Below are positions 24,301 to 38,600 of a DNA stretch of 62,500 nucleotides, one piece after another; position 1 is the stretch's first letter; the number at the start of each line of letters is the position of its first letter. The stretch comes from Symbiodinium natans (lineage: Eukaryota > Sar > Dinophyceae > Suessiales > Symbiodiniaceae). Location of the stretch: contig CAJNDS010000580.1 in NCBI GenBank assembly GCA_905221605.1, positions 566,776 to 629,275 on the forward strand, in the 5' to 3' direction. A program made the position numbers and the translations under genes. Below the pieces are notes generated by a model. The model was not told where the DNA came from, ran no database searches, and saw nothing but the letters and a program-made list of their open reading frames with translations.

Positions 24301-27300
24301 CAGGACACCAGCCTCTAAACCCTAAACTTGGGATGTCCTAAACCATAAACCCCAGACGCCAAAAACCCAAGTCCAAAGCTTCAAAACCGAAAATCCTCCC
24401 TGAGCCCTCTAAGCCTTCTAAGCCTGCTATGCCTTTTAAGCCCTTTAGGCCCCTCAAGCCCTTTAGGCGCTTCAAGCCCTCCCCCTTTCGCCTTGTCTGC
24501 CCTTTGATGCTGCAGCCCCCTCCTCCCCCCCAAATTCAACCAAATGATCTGCGGGTCTGGTGTCCTGAAGGACATGCTCCAAGGCCATTGAGGACGCCGG
24601 CGCTACTGGCTCTTGTAGCAGAAAGCTCTTTTGTGTTCAAAAAGCCTTAAGACCCAAATTATCACATGGCTGATCTACGCTACGGACTCTGTTTTGATCT
24701 CTGTTCATCTCAACAGAATTTAGGGTTTAGGGTTTATTGTTCAGGGCTGAGGCATCGACCCCAACGAACAGCATGCGGCAGCTCGGTGCTTCGCGTTGCC
24801 AGGAGATGCGCAGAGCCGCCGCGCGTGGAAGACTTGGCAGTCATGTTGCGCAAGTTGCGCAAGCTGCTGTGGAGGGAGGTCGACGCCTCGAACCCTTCAT
24901 AGCTGAGTGAGTACACTTTACACTTTTTGGGATACTCGAATCCCCTACAGAACCGAAAGTGTACACTTTTTGGGGGGCTTTGTGAACTCAGCAACTTCCC
25001 GAATCTGCTCCGAGCCTGCTGGGCCCGCTGGACCAACTCGAGATGCGCAAGTGTCCCTGGAGATCTGCCTGGGAAGGGCCCCCCCCGCCCCGAAGCCTTG
25101 GAGAGAGAGGGTCCAGAGAAACGCGGGATGCCTGGCGCAAGAAAAAAGGGTGTATTTTGTGTTGGGGTTGATAGGGGTGTCAGTTTAGGTCTTAGGGTTT
25201 AAGGTTTTGGGGTCCAGGGGTTTTTGCAGGCTGTCAGGGCTCAGGCCTAAACCGCTGAGCCTATCAATCCTACAAGCCCTACAGACCCCCAAACCTCTGA
25301 ACCCTAACGCCCTAAATCCCTGATTGGGATGCATTTTTTTTCGGGGACTTGGGCCTGTTGGCGACTTAGGGTTTTAAGTTTGTGGCGTGGGGGTTAGGGT
25401 TTTGGGTTTTGAGTTCAGGGTTTAGAGTTTAGGGTTTGAACTCTACTAGCCAGAAGCTTGTGGAAGGCTCGATCCGGCACTCGGGCCCAAGAAATGGAGC
25501 TCCAGATCCACCTGGCCCTTGGTTAGGCCCCCAGCCCTAAACCCTAAACCCTATGCCCTAAACACGTTCAGGGCTTGCAGTCTAGCCCCGCACCGTGCAC
25601 CCCCCAAACCCATGAACTCAACACGCAGGGAGCCCCAAAACCTTTAAGCCTTTGGCTTTAGGGTTTAGGTTTAGGGTTTAGGGTTTAGGCTATAGAAAGT
25701 GTTTCCTTATGTCCCAAAAAGGACCCCCGATGACGGTTCGAGGTTTTCTTTTGGGGTCCTCCACGAACTCGCAGGCAACGGGAGTTTGATGCGTTTCGCG
25801 CCCGTGGCCATCTTCTACCACGCGGCCCCGATAGATGAGGCGCTCGCCAGGGGTCTTCGGGGTTTATCAGGCTTTGGGATGTAGGGTAAGACCCCTAAAG
25901 CTTTCAAAACCTAAGCCCTAAACCCTAAACCTCAAACCCTAAACCCTAAACCCTAAACCCAAAACCCGCAAGACCCCCCAAAAAATATCCCGAAACCTAC
26001 GCCCCTGCAGGAGGCTTGGGACGACGTAGCGGGTAAGCTGGGACACCCAAAGCCCCCAACTGGACGTTGCCACGCATTCGAGGTCCTGGACTTTGCGCGC
26101 GCGGGCCCTGTGAGAAGACAGGTTTAGGGTTTAGGGTTTAGGGTTTAGGGTTCAGGGTTTAGGGTTTAGGGTTTATGTAGGGTTTAGGGTTTAGGGTTGC
26201 GGCTGAGGGAGTTCAGGGTTCAGGGTTCGGGTTTCGGGTTGATGGAGCCCTAAACCCTAAACCCTGAACCCTGAACCCTGACCCCTCGCCAGGTTTCAGG
26301 GCTTGTTGCAGTGAGCCTCCGCGGCCTTCTCAGGTCAGTCCTCCTACACCACCCACCCTGGCATCATCGCTGCAGAGGCCGCGACATTATGTGGCCCTAA
26401 ACCTGAGACTATAAGCCTTAAACGCCAAAGCCCAAAACTTAACCCTAACCCTAAACGCTAACCCCTGAACCCTAAACCCTAAACCCTTAACCCTAAACCC
26501 CAAACCCGAAGTCTTAAACCCCAAGCCCTACATTCCCACCCAGCCTGCTTAGGGCTTGCCAATTTTTTCTAGGGTGCCTGGACCCTGGACTATACCCTCA
26601 AGGGCTGAAGACTCGTGCCCCTAAGGTTGTACCCCTAAAGATTCCCCTCAATATGCTCCTACTATGGCCCTTAAGTTTTATTTAGGGACCCTCAAAAAGG
26701 TACCCCCCAAACCCAAGGGCACAACTTAAGGGTCCGAGGTAGAACCCCGAGATACCCGGCAGGCCAGGACCCCCGGCCCGCGAAGCTCGCGGCGTAGCGC
26801 CAATGAAAATTGTTTGACTGCGTTGGCAATACGTGCCTCAACCTCGGACCCTAAACCCTAGACCCTAGACCCAAGACCCTAGACCCTAGACCCTGGACCC
26901 TAGACCCTAGACCCTAGACCCTAGACCCTAGACCCTAGACCCAGACCCGAAACCCTAAGCCCTAGACCCTAGACCCTAAACCCTAAACCCTAAACCCTAA
27001 GCCCTAAGCCCTAAGCCCTAAGCCCTAAGCCCTAAACCCTAAACCTAAACCCCAGTGATTGCAGTGGAACCAATCTTTGCCTCCGAGCTAGACTGGAGCG
27101 TTGTTTCGATTTTTGGTCCTTCGACTAGCCCTTCGTTGGGGACGATGAAGGTTTCGGAACCCTAAACCCTAAACCCTAAGCCCTAAACCCTAAACCCTAA
27201 ACCTTAAACCTTAAACCGCGCGCAGTTTAGAGTTTAGGGTGTCGGGCTTGGATCAGGGTGAGTTCGGACTGGCCACCAGCACGACTTTCGCTATGCAGCC

Positions 27301-29640
27301 TTGACACTCCGGCGTAGGGAAGAAAAGCAATGAGAAGGCCCTCCGGACGAAGATGCCCCCCAACGCGAACGCTGATTTGGCTCGCAAGCTTCTAGACATG
27401 ACCATCGCAAGGTGTGTTGATAGCAACACCATGCAGCCTTGACACCCCGACGTAGAGAATAGAAACAATTCGAAGACCCTCCGGGCAAAGACGTCCCCCA
27501 ACGCAAAACCTAAATTGTCTCTCAGAAGCTTGTATAAACGCTCCGGCAAATCAATGAGTGTTCTTCGCAAGGTATCTTTCTAGCAACGAGTCTTTCGCCA
27601 TGCAGCCTTGACACTCCGGCGTAGGGAAGAAAAGCAAGGAGAAGGCCCTCCGGCCGAAGACACCCCCCAGCGCAAACGCTGATTTGGCTTTCGCAAGCTT
27701 CTAGACATGACTTTTACGAGGCGTGTTGATCGCCACGAGTCTTCGTCATGCAGCCTTGACACCCCGACGTCGAGAATAGAAACATTGAGAAGGCCCTCCG
27801 GCCGAAGACACCCCCCAACGCAAACGCTAATTTGGCTCTCGCAAGCTTCTAGACACTGACATGACTTTCACAAGGCGTGTTTATAGCAGCAGGCCTTTCG
27901 CCATGCAGCCTTGACACCCCGACGTCGAGAATAGAAACAATGAGATGGTCCTCCGGCGAAAAAGTCTCTCAATACAAAACCTAATTTTCTCTCGAAGGCA
28001 CCGAATGTAACATCTTTTCCAAGGCATCTTCTCAGATGTCACCTTGCAACAAGGCTTCTTCATATTATTAGTCCGAAGCACAGCATTGAGTGCAAAAGTG
28101 TTTGAATGTGGGCTGGCTTTGGTTCGGCTGGCTTTGGTTTGCCTCGTTGTAAGTAGTGTTTGGGAGGTCTTGGGGTGGGCATGTCTGCACACTATTGCAT
28201 TCAGCTGACCAATGCTACACCCTACACCCTACACCCTAAACCCTAAACCCTAAACCCTAAACCCTACACCCTAAACCCTAAACCCGACAACCTAAACCCT
28301 AAACCCGAAATCCCAAAAGCCAATGAAGGGGCATGGGGCTCTCTTTGAAGGCTTGCTCCCTGCTGGCCTTTCTCATCCTACGGGCGCTGAAGCGCCAGGC
28401 TTTGGGTTCAGGGTGCAGGGTTCAGGGTTCAGGGTTCGGGGTTTAGGGTTTAGGGTTTAGGGTTTAGGGTTCAGGGTTCAGGGTTCAGGGATCAAGGCCC
28501 AGGAGTTCGGGTTTAGGTTTTACGGTTAGAGTTTATGATTTTTCCTGCAGGATGCGCAGACTCCTGCCGGGTTGTGGGGAAGGGTTTTGACAGTTGGTGC
28601 TTTTCTTAAGTTCAGGGCAGTTATGGACAGTCCGGCGGCAAGTCAGGATGTCTTCATTGGGCGGGGTTTTGAGGTTTCGAGTTTGGTCCTCTATTTGCTA
28701 TGTGTCGGGCTTGAGTTTCGGTTTTGGGTTTGAGGGTTGGGGCGTGATTTTGGGGTTATTGGGGGGCTTGCGATTGAGGGTTTGCGAGGGGATCGTCCTC
28801 AGAGGGTGGTGGGACTTAGTCCTGTGATGAGTTTTTGGGTAGTTCTCTAACGTTAAAAGGGACCCGAATTTAGAGAGCTGACCCGTTAGTATGAATCTTA
28901 GAATATGTATTTCTGCAGACATAGGTATATGTACACACACATATATATATATATTCTACATTGCATATAGTATTCATTATCCATTCTGAATTCTATGTCA
29001 TAGATTATAAACTGTATAAGACATATTATTCGTTACGTATGAAACAGTGTGTATCATATATTCCAGAAAAAAGGTACACATGTCGCCATAATGCGTCGCC
29101 TAATCTCTCTCTCTCTATGTGTATATATGTCTATCTGTATGTATATATATATATATGTATATATGTATATATGTATATATGTATATATGTATATATGTAT
29201 ATATGTATATATGTATATATGTATATATGTATATATGTATATATGTATATATGTATTATATATATGTATATATATGTATATATATGTATATATGATGTTA
29301 CTTTCTGGCTTTGAAGGCTAGGGCTGCCCCCCCGCCAGGGTGAGGAGAACCACATGACTGCCAAGGATTTCCTGGACAAGGCCGCCCGCCCCCCCCCCCC
29401 CCCCCCGCCCCCCCCCCCCGCCCCCCCCCCCCCGCCCCCCCCCCCCCCCCCTGGCCCCCCCCCCCCCCCCCCCGCCCCCCCCCACTTGGGGGGCTTGTGG
29501 TGCTTTGGGGGCTTTGGGGGGCTTTGGGGGGGCTTTTGGGGGGGCTTTGGGGGGGGGGGGCTTTGGGGGGGCTTTGGGGGCTTTGGGGGGGCTTTGGGGG
29601 GGCTTTGGGGGGGCTTGGAAGGGGGCTTGAGGGGCTTTGA

Positions 29641-29676
<36 letters not shown>

Positions 29677-32600
29677 TTTAGGGTTTAGGGTAGGGCCCCC
29701 AAGCGCCTTACGCCCCCGTAAGACCTCCATGTCCCCAAACCATCCAACGCTCTAAAGGTTTAGGGTTTGGGGGTACGGGTTTAGGGTTTAGGGGTAAGGG
29801 TTTAGGGTTTAGGGTTTAGGGTTCAGGGGTTTAGGGTTTAGGGTTTAGGTTTAAATGTGGTCACTGACCTTAACGACCCTAAGATAGACCCCCTCAATGG
29901 GAGACCTCTAAATTAGGTTCCTTCTTTTTTTTTGCTTGCCTATATTTCACGGCACCTTCTAAACCGGACCCCCCCCACCCCCCCCAACAGCGATTCTAGT
30001 TTAGAGAACCCTCCGAGGCTGGGTTTAGGGTTTAGGGTTTAGGGGTTAGGGTTTAGGGCCACCTTGAAGGCGACCTGCTCAAAAACCCATCCTGCACCTC
30101 GCACGGTTGAAGTCTCAGGATCAGGGTTGCCACTGATCCCTAGGCTCTAAACCCTCGGCTCTAAGCCTTAAACCCTAAACCCTAAACCCTAAACCCTAAA
30201 CCCTAAACCCTAAACCCTAAACCCTAAACCCTAAACCCTAAACCTTAAACCCTAAACCCTAAACCTTAAACCCTGAACACCCAAGCCCCTCCGTTCAGGT
30301 GACGGCCGAATACCTAACCGTCTCCGGCCTTGAGCACAAGTCCGGCTGGGGTGGTGGCCTCAGGCAACAACGGTCAAGGGTTTAGAGTTTAGGCTTTAGG
30401 GTTTAGGAATTCCCAACTTGGGAACTTTTCGTACAGACCTTCTTGTAGTTTCTGGAGCTTAACCAGTTAGTAAGGCCCATGAACCTTCAAGCAGACCCTC
30501 AGTCCTGAACCCTAAACCCCACACCCCAAACCCCAAACCAAACTACCGGTATGGCTTCCACCCAACGCCCCAAACCCCCGTGATGCCCGCCTGTTGTCTG
30601 ACTCATTCCACGGTTTTTGTTGTTTCTTTTTCAGTTTTTCCCACCCTAGATTTTAACCTCAACTCTTCTCCTCGCCCGGAACTCTTCTCCTCGCTCGGTC
30701 TACTCCTAGCCCGGTCTGCTCCTCACCCGCCAACCCCAGAGTGTCCCCGGAGTGCCCAGCCCCAGACTCTCCCTGGAGTGCCTAACCCAGAGTCTTTCTG
30801 GACCAACGCCAGAATGTCCCTTGGAGTGCCCAGCCCCAGAGTCTCCCTGAGTGCCCAACCTGAGAGTGTCCCCGGAGTGCCCAGCCCCAGGGTCCCTGGA
30901 GTGCCCAGCCCCAGAGTATCTCTACCAAGAGAGGGTGGGGATGTTCGAAGTAAAATAACTTTCGCCCTAACCCTGATCCCTAAAACCCTAAACGCAAAAC
31001 CCCTATACTTAAACCTAAACCCGAAGCCCCTGAACCCTAAACCCCAAACCGTAAAGCCTGACCCCTGACCCCTAAACCCTAAACCCTAAAACCCTAAACC
31101 CTAAACCCTAGACCCTAAACCCTAAACCCTAAACCCTAAACCCTAAACCCTAAACCCCAAACACCCCAGTACCCAAGGCTTTGACCAGATGAACTGGCGC
31201 GGGGCTTGGGCGGCATAGGGTTCTGAGGGTGCTTTTGCGTTTAGGGTTTGGGGTTTGGGGTTTAGGGTTTAGGGGTTGGGGTTTAGGGTTTGGGGTTTCT
31301 TTGGGGTTGAGGGCCTAGGGTTTTGGGTTTTGGGCTTTTTGCGTTCAGGGTGTGTTTGTCTCTCTTGGAGGGGCGGTGGGGGGGGGGGGGGGGTATGGGG
31401 GTTATTTCGGAGCCTTTTTAAAGGGTTTCGGGTTAAGGTTTTTAAGGTTCAGAGTCCGAAGTTCTTCGCTTTTTGTTGGGGGGCTGGGCTCAGGAATGGA
31501 GGCTTATGAGGTTCATTTTCTTCTTGGGTTGCGGGGTGCGGGGGTTTTCGGTGTTTCGGGCTCAAGGCTTGTGGTTTAGGGTTTGGGGTTTAGGGTTTAG
31601 GGTTTGGGGTTTAGGGTTTGGGGTTTAGGGCTTAGGGGTTAGGGTTTAGGGCTTAGGGGTTTAGGGTTTAGGGGTTTAGGGTTTAGGGTTTGGGGTTTAG
31701 GGTTTAGGGTTTATGGAAGCCCCTGACCTTCCAGAGGCTGGTTAGAGCGAAGCCAATCCACGCCACCGAGAAGTGCGCCTCGGACCTTCCTTCCTTCGAG
31801 TTGGGTTTAGGGTTTAGGGTTTAGGGTTTAGGGTTTAGGGTTTAGGGTTTAGGGTTTAGGGTTTAGGGTGGCTTATCGGGCCATCCCGCACCTTTCTAAG
31901 CACCCCAAACCCGCAACCCTAAACCCTTAGGCCCCAAATCTCCAAGCCCTCAACCCTGAACCCTAATCCCTTAGTTGCCGAGTGAGTACACTTTACACCT
32001 TTTGGGATACGATATTCCCCTATAGAACTGAAAATGTACACTTTTTTGGGGCTGATGAACTCAGCAACTAAGATCCTAATCCTTAAGCCCGAATTCCTGG
32101 ACCCTAAGTAGACCCTAAGTAAGCACTGATCTAGGGTTCGGCGGGCCCTCGACCACTCCTGAATCCTCAACTCCGCTAAACTCCCTAAACTCCCTAAACT
32201 CCCTAGGGTACCCTAAACCCTAAACCTCCTTGTTGGGTGGGTTGGGGTCATGGCGCTTCATAACCCAGTTCTAACCAAGTTAGGGTTTAGGCTTTGGGGT
32301 TTGGGGTTTGGGTGTACATGTCATCTAACTGCAACCATGTTCGGGCACTTGAGGGGGCCTGTAAGCAGGTCATACCTCATACCTACACTTCTCATCGGGC
32401 TATACGTACCCTGCATCTCCAAGCAAGCTTGATGCCCTATGGCCCTATGCCTTAGCTTGGACACGGGTTCTAGGGTTCTAAGGGTTTTGGGGAAATTCCT
32501 CGAGGCACATTTAGGATGAGTTGTTTTTGGATCCACCCTTTAGGGTTTAGGGTTGACGGTTGACTCTCAACCCTGAACCGAGGCTGGGATTGGCGAAGTC

Positions 32601-35600
32601 CTCACCTAGATATTGCCGGCACCCTTCGGGCACCTCGGTAAGCAGGGGCTGAGGTTTAGGGTTTAGGGTTTAGGGTTTAGGGTTTAGGGTTTAGGGTTCA
32701 GGGTTTAGGGTTCAGGGTTTAGGGTTTAGGGGTTGAGGGTCGAGGGTTGAGGGGTGAGGGGTATCTAAGACATGTTCAAGATACCCCTCGATCACTCCCT
32801 TAAGGGGTATGGCAAAAACTTCAGGTTCTCGTTGTCTGGACCCTTTGAGGGAGGTTTTTAGCAGGGCTTTGGGTCCAGTGTTTCGGTTCACTGCTGCTCG
32901 GAGCGTCCCAGGGTAGGCCTCAGACTCCTGAGCTTTGAACAAAGGGTTCCGTGTCGTGGCGCTTCTTGGTGGTTCGAAACCGCCTAAACCCGAATCCCAA
33001 TCACCAACACCCCAAACCTGGATCCCAAAACCGCATACTTAGGGAATATGGTGGCTTCCAAGGGTACTCATTCAATGCCACTACCCCAAGTTTAATAGAA
33101 TCCCCTCACAAGGGACCACCCCCTCAAAAGGGGTACCCTACTTGTCGGAAATGCCCCTCCCCCCCCCCCCTCTCTTAAATCAGGGTCTCTCTTGGGTCCT
33201 CATTCTAAGGGTGCCGTGCTATATAGGGTTTAGGACTAACTCCACACATGCCCTGAACCCGAAACCCTAAACCCTAAACCCCAAACCCTAAACCCTAAAC
33301 CCTAAACCCGAAACCCTAAACCCTAAACCCTAATCCCTAATCCCTAAACCCTAAACCCTAAACCCTAAACCCTAAGCCCAATGTGTAGCACCCAGCCAAC
33401 CACACCCCGCAGCCGAGGCCCGGGGGCGGACCTACAACGGATACCCTGTGCTCCCTCCCCGGTTGAGGGTTTAGGGTTTAGGGTTTAGGGTTTAGGGTTT
33501 AGGGGTTTAGGGGTTTAGGGTTTAGGGTTTAGGGTTTAGGGTTTAGAGCCCATCCTGGTGGTCGCCTACAGATTGACCTTATTCCTGTGCGATTGGCGTT
33601 TTGCATCAACAAGAGGCCTTATCTAACTAATTGCTTAAGAACACCGGAAAATAAAAGATGATCTTCCTTACTAAGGGTAATATAGGGATTATTGTTCTTT
33701 TTCCTTTTTTAAAATTCTTTTGGGGTTCTTCAGCAAGTAGTAGTCTTCCTCTGCGGATTGACCTTCTTCCCATTGTTGATCTCGTTGGCCTATGCCACTA
33801 GGTGGGGGATGTTTCAGGTTTTTTATAAGGCTTAGGGTATGGGGGTTGAGGGCTTTTCCCGGGTGGTAGGGCCAGCTCAGGGTTCATTGCGGTTTAGGGT
33901 TTGGGTTTTTTGGAGTTTGGGGTTTGGGGCGTGTTTTTGTTGGGTTTCGAGGCTTGTGGGTTGGGGCTTCAGGTGTCAGTACAGATGCGCAAATAAAAGA
34001 CACACATACACTCAAATATGCTAAAGCAAGAATATAGTTTGCATAAATACATGAAAAGAGAAAGGTACATGTAGACGTGGAATTTGGTATGTATATATAT
34101 ATATATATATGTATGTACATATATATATATACATACATGTACATGATGTTGTGCGATATGCAATATAGGTATATGCTTTATATATATATATATGTTTGTA
34201 TATGTACACACTGGTTTGCCAAGGTCTGCTGGTTACTTTGGTTCCTACTCCTTGGACGGCATGGCCTTAGCCCTGTGGTCCGTCGTGTCCTGAGAGGACG
34301 CCGGGATCGGAGGTCCGACATTCTCCGGACGGGGCAGGGCTTGGTACCCTACAGCAAGGGTTTAGGGTTTAGGGTTTAGGGTTCAGGGTTTAGGGTTTAG
34401 GGTTTAGGACCCTAAACCCTAGACGATACACCCTAAACCCTACCCTAAGACCTGAAGCCATCATGTACGACTCGGGGGCCAGAGTCGGCGGTTTAGGGTT
34501 TAGGGTTTAGGGTTTAGGGTTTAGGGTTCAGCAGCTCTGGGTCGAGCAATCTCTAGTAGAGCCGCTGTCTGGACTCTAGAAAAAAACCCACCCACCCAGA
34601 GAATCCCAAAACATTAAGAAATATAAAGTTCACATTTTTCCTCAGCAAGCCCTGTCCTCCAACCTCATTTATTCATTCTGCTCGTGTTCTTTGTCATTCT
34701 GCTTGGTTTCCATTCTGCTCGTATGCGTTTCTTTCTGCTCGTATTCATTCTGCTCGTATTCGTTCTTTTTCTGATCTGCTCGTCTCGTGTTCGTTCTCGT
34801 TCTGCTCGTATTCATTCTGCTCGTATTCGTTCTCTCTCTGCTCGATTTCAGTCCGCTCGTTTTCGTTGTTTTTCTTCTCGTATTCATTCTGTTCGTATTC
34901 GTTCTCTCTCTCTGCTCGATTTCAGTCTGCTCGTCTTCGTTCTCTCTCTGCTCGTAATCATTCTGCTCGTATTCGTTCTCTTTCTGCTCATATTCATTTT
35001 GCTCGTGTTCGTTCTCTTTCTGCTCGTATTCGTGCTTTTTCTGCACGTATTCGTTCTCTGTCTGCTTTCGCTGTCTTTCTGCTCGCACTGAGTCTGCTCG
35101 TACTCATTCTCTTTCTGCTCGTATTCATTCTGCTCGTATTCGTTCTCTCTCTGCTCGACGTCAGTCTGCTCGTATTCGTTCTCTTTCTGCTCATATTCAC
35201 TTGCTCGTGTTCGTTTTCCCCGGTGACCCTGCCTATTTTTGGCCGTCTTGTTGGTTGTGTTTGGCACACTTTAAGCTGCCTGGCTTCCACATGGTTGCTT
35301 TCCAATTAGTGCCCGACCTCGCCTCATGTTGGCTCCTGCTCGTAGGGTTTGATGAGAGGCCTAAAGGTTTGTCGTATGTCCCCTCTCTTCGTGCTCGTAG
35401 GGTTTGTCGTATGTCCCTCCCTTCATGCTCGTAGGGTTTGATGAGAGGTCTACAGGTTTGTCGTACGTCCCCTCCCTTCGTGCTCTTAGATTTTGTCGTA
35501 CGTCGCTTCCCATCGCGCTCGTCGGCTTTGTCGTATGTCCCTCTTTGTCTGCTTGCAGAGAACCCCAAGAATTAAGAAACTGAGGTTGTATTTTCAGAGG

Positions 35601-38600
35601 TTTGTCGTATGTCCTCTCCCTTCGTGCTCGTCGGCTTTGTCGTATGTCCCTTTTCTTCTGCTTGCAGAGAATCCCAAAACATTGAGAAATGTACGGGTTT
35701 ATTTTAGAGGTGTGTCGTATGTCCCCTCCCTTCGTGCTCGTAGGGTTTGACGAGAGGTCTACAGGTTCGTCGTACGCCCTCTTCCTTCGTGCTCTTAGGG
35801 TTTGTCGTATGCCTCCCTTCGTGCTCGTAGGGTTTGTCGTATGTCCCCTCCCTTCGTGCTCGTATGGTTTGATGAAAGGTCTACAGATTCGTCGCATGTC
35901 CCTTCCCTTCGCGCTCTTAGGGTTTGTCGTATGTCCCCTCCCTTCGTGCTCGTCGGCTTTGTCGCATGTCCCTTGTCTTCGCGCTTGCTTTCCCCAGACC
36001 GAAGGTAGAACCAAAAGTGTTGGTCCGGATAAAAAACTAATTTGTTAACCTCATTTGTTTTCCCCCACCCCACCCTCGAACCATTCCAGTTCGAGCCAAT
36101 CCCCAACCCACCCTAGAACCAACTACCCGTATTCGTTCTCTCTCTGCTCGTATTTCTCTGCTCGTCTTCGTTCTGCTTGCGTTCGTTCTCGGGGTGGGGG
36201 GGGGGTGGGGTGGGGGGAAGCTGCCTGACTGGTTGCTCCAAATTTCCAACCCCAGAAGGGGGTCCGGAAGTTTCCCCACCCCACCCTCGAACCACTCAAG
36301 ATGAGAAAGACTGAGAAACGGCTACCGCGTTGCCCGGCCTGCAAAGGCTGCATCTTGATCTGGCCCAGACCCAGGTTTTCAAGCCGAGAATGAGGGTCTG
36401 GGCCAGAAGGGGGGGTGGGGGGGGGGGTGGGGGGGTGGGGGGAAAAAAGCCGTGGCCATTGGCAAAAAGGCCGTGGCCATTGGCAAAAAAAGCCGTGGCC
36501 ATTGGCAGAAAAAGCCGTGGCCATTGGCAAAAAAGCCGTGGCCATTGGCAAAAAAGCCGTGGCCATTGGCAACTTTCCCGTGGCCATTGGCAAATGCCAC
36601 TTGCCAATGGCCACGGCTTTTTTGCCAATGGCCACGTTCCCCATTAAGGTTGGGGCCCAACCTTAATGGGGAACGTGGCCATTGGCAAAAAAGCCGTGGC
36701 CATTGGCAAAAAGCCCGAAAAGTTGCCAATGGCCACGGCTTTTTTGCCAATGGCCACGTTCCCCATTAAGGTTGGGGGGCATTTTGTGCGAATTGGGTTT
36801 GAAAAAACCATTTTGGCGACCAACCTTAATGACATTGGTGGCCATTGGCAAAAAAGCCGTGGCCATTGGCAACTTTCCCGTGGCCATTGGCGAATTTGCC
36901 AATGGCCACGGCTTTTTTGCCAATAGCCACGGCTTTTTTGCCAATGGCCACGGCTTTTTTGCCAATGGCCACGGTTTTTTTGCCAATGGCCACGTTCCCC
37001 ATTAAGGTTTAAATTATTATATGAAAGAGAGAGTTTAGGGTTTAGGGTTTAGGGTTTAGGGTTTAGGGTTTAGGGTTTCCCCCCAAAGCCCGAAACCCGA
37101 AAGCCTAAGCCCGGTGTCGTCGGTGTTATGGTGCCTTACAGGGTTTCCGTGAGTCTGGAAGTAGATTTCGATGGACAGATGGACTCTGGTACTCGACAAG
37201 CTCTTATGAAACGCTAAGCCCTAAGCCCTAAACTCTAAATCCTAAACCCTAAACCCTAAACCCTAAACCCTAAACCCTGAAGCCTAAACCCTAAACCCTA
37301 AACCCTAAACCCTAAACCCTGAACCCTGAAGCCTAAACCAGCTGACTCGGCTTCGGGGCTGTTCTGAACTTGGCGCGCTTTTGGGGGTTCTTGTCTAGGG
37401 CTTGGGGTTTAGGGTTAAGGGTTTTGGGGTTTAGGGTTTGGGGTTTAGGGTTTAGGGTTTAGGGTTGGGGTTTAGGGTTTGGGGTCTTAGGTTTGGGGTT
37501 TCTTCTGAGGTCTACCACTCATCCTCCTTTAACGAAGCGGTGGTGAAATCCGTGAACTTGCTTGGGGACGCGGCCCGGGGCCCTGGCGCCTGCACCCAGA
37601 GCCCTCAAGAAACACATGTTCTACAGGGGCATGAGTCATGAGGGTCAAAGGTTTAGAGTTTTAGGGTTTGAGGGCCTTAGAGTCTAGGGTTTTTGGGTTT
37701 TCGGGTTTTTGGGTTTTGGAATTTTTTGTTGTTGTTTTTTTGGGTGTTTGGGGTTTGAGGGTTTAGTCTCGTTTCATTTTTTTGTTGGGTTTTTGGGTTT
37801 TTGGGTTTTTGGGTTTTTGGGGTTTTTGGGTTTTGGGGCTTTTGGGCTTTTGGGCTTTTGGGTTTTGGGTTTTTTCGTTTTTGCGTTTCAGGGTTTTAGG
37901 GTTGTAGGGTTTATGGTTTTAAGTTTTGAGGTGGAAACAGAATCATGGCTTTCAAGGTTCGGGGGTGCTTGGGGCGTCCGGGTGATGGTGCAAGGCCTGA
38001 ACCCTAAAACCCGAAAACCCTAAAACCCTAAACCCTAAACCCTAAACCCTAAACCCTCAACCCTAAACCCGAAACCTTAAACCCTAAACCCTAAACCCTA
38101 AACGGTGTAAGGCCTTGCACCTGCAGGCACAGCGCCTGTCTGCTTCTCAACGCTTTGCAGTGACATCATAGGGTCCCACAATCCCCTCCCCGCCTTTCAG
38201 GGTTTAGGGTTTAGGGTTTAGGGTTTTTGGTTTAGGGTTTAGGGTTTAGGGTTTAGGGTTTAGGGCCCCAAGAATCACGGGCCTAAAGTAGCAGGGGTGG
38301 GGATAGCCCAAGCCCCTCTGTGACGGCACCACCGGCTGCCGAGGATAGCCACGGCTCAATTACCGGCCAGTTAGCCGGTGCGTGGCGGCCCCATCTCTGG
38401 ATTACCCTCAAATCCTCTGGCCCCTAAGCCCTGAACTCTGCTTTAAAGGGTTTAGGGTTTAGGGTTTAGGGTTTAGGGTTTAGGGTTTCTAAACCCTAAC
38501 CCCTGGTTTAGGGCTAAAAGGGGCCTGATCTGCCTGAAGCCCGAACCTTCTTGGGTGCAAAAAGTTTGGCAACGTTAGCTTTCAGAACCTTCCTGACGAT

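Larger units (their letters stand above)
17597..25774. other. Intron 12 of the ARH gene (8.2 kb)
   Basis: The longest intron. It holds CCCCAAAG repeats (17823-17899), a (GATA)n/(TA)n/(CA)n cluster (18100-18320), TTCTAGGG repeats (18660-18766), 10-bp GGGTTTAGTA repeats (19492-19552), CCCTAAA and CCCTAAG arrays (20689-21570), 780 bp of unique sequence (21660-22440), a MITE-2 and a MITE-3. An exon could still be hidden here, but none is needed for phase. Confidence 0.7.
34282..37509. other. Intron 21 of the ARH gene (3.2 kb)
   Basis: Mostly satellites: TTTAGGG tracts (34359-34405, 34494-34528), three unrelated minisatellites (34690-35215, 35340-35990, 36450-37005) and CCCTAAA/TTTAGGG again (37033-37500). 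Confidence 0.75.

Noticed and set aside
29131-29755. Long minus-strand Pro/Gly-rich frame and its plus-strand counterpart
   Set aside because: Built from poly-C, GGGGCTTT and the ATATATGT microsatellite.
34669-36106. Long frames on both strands over the CTGCTCGTATTC and GTTTGTCGTATG repeats
   Set aside because: Tandem-repeat artefacts inside ARH intron 21; no domain, and the repeat lengths change between copies.
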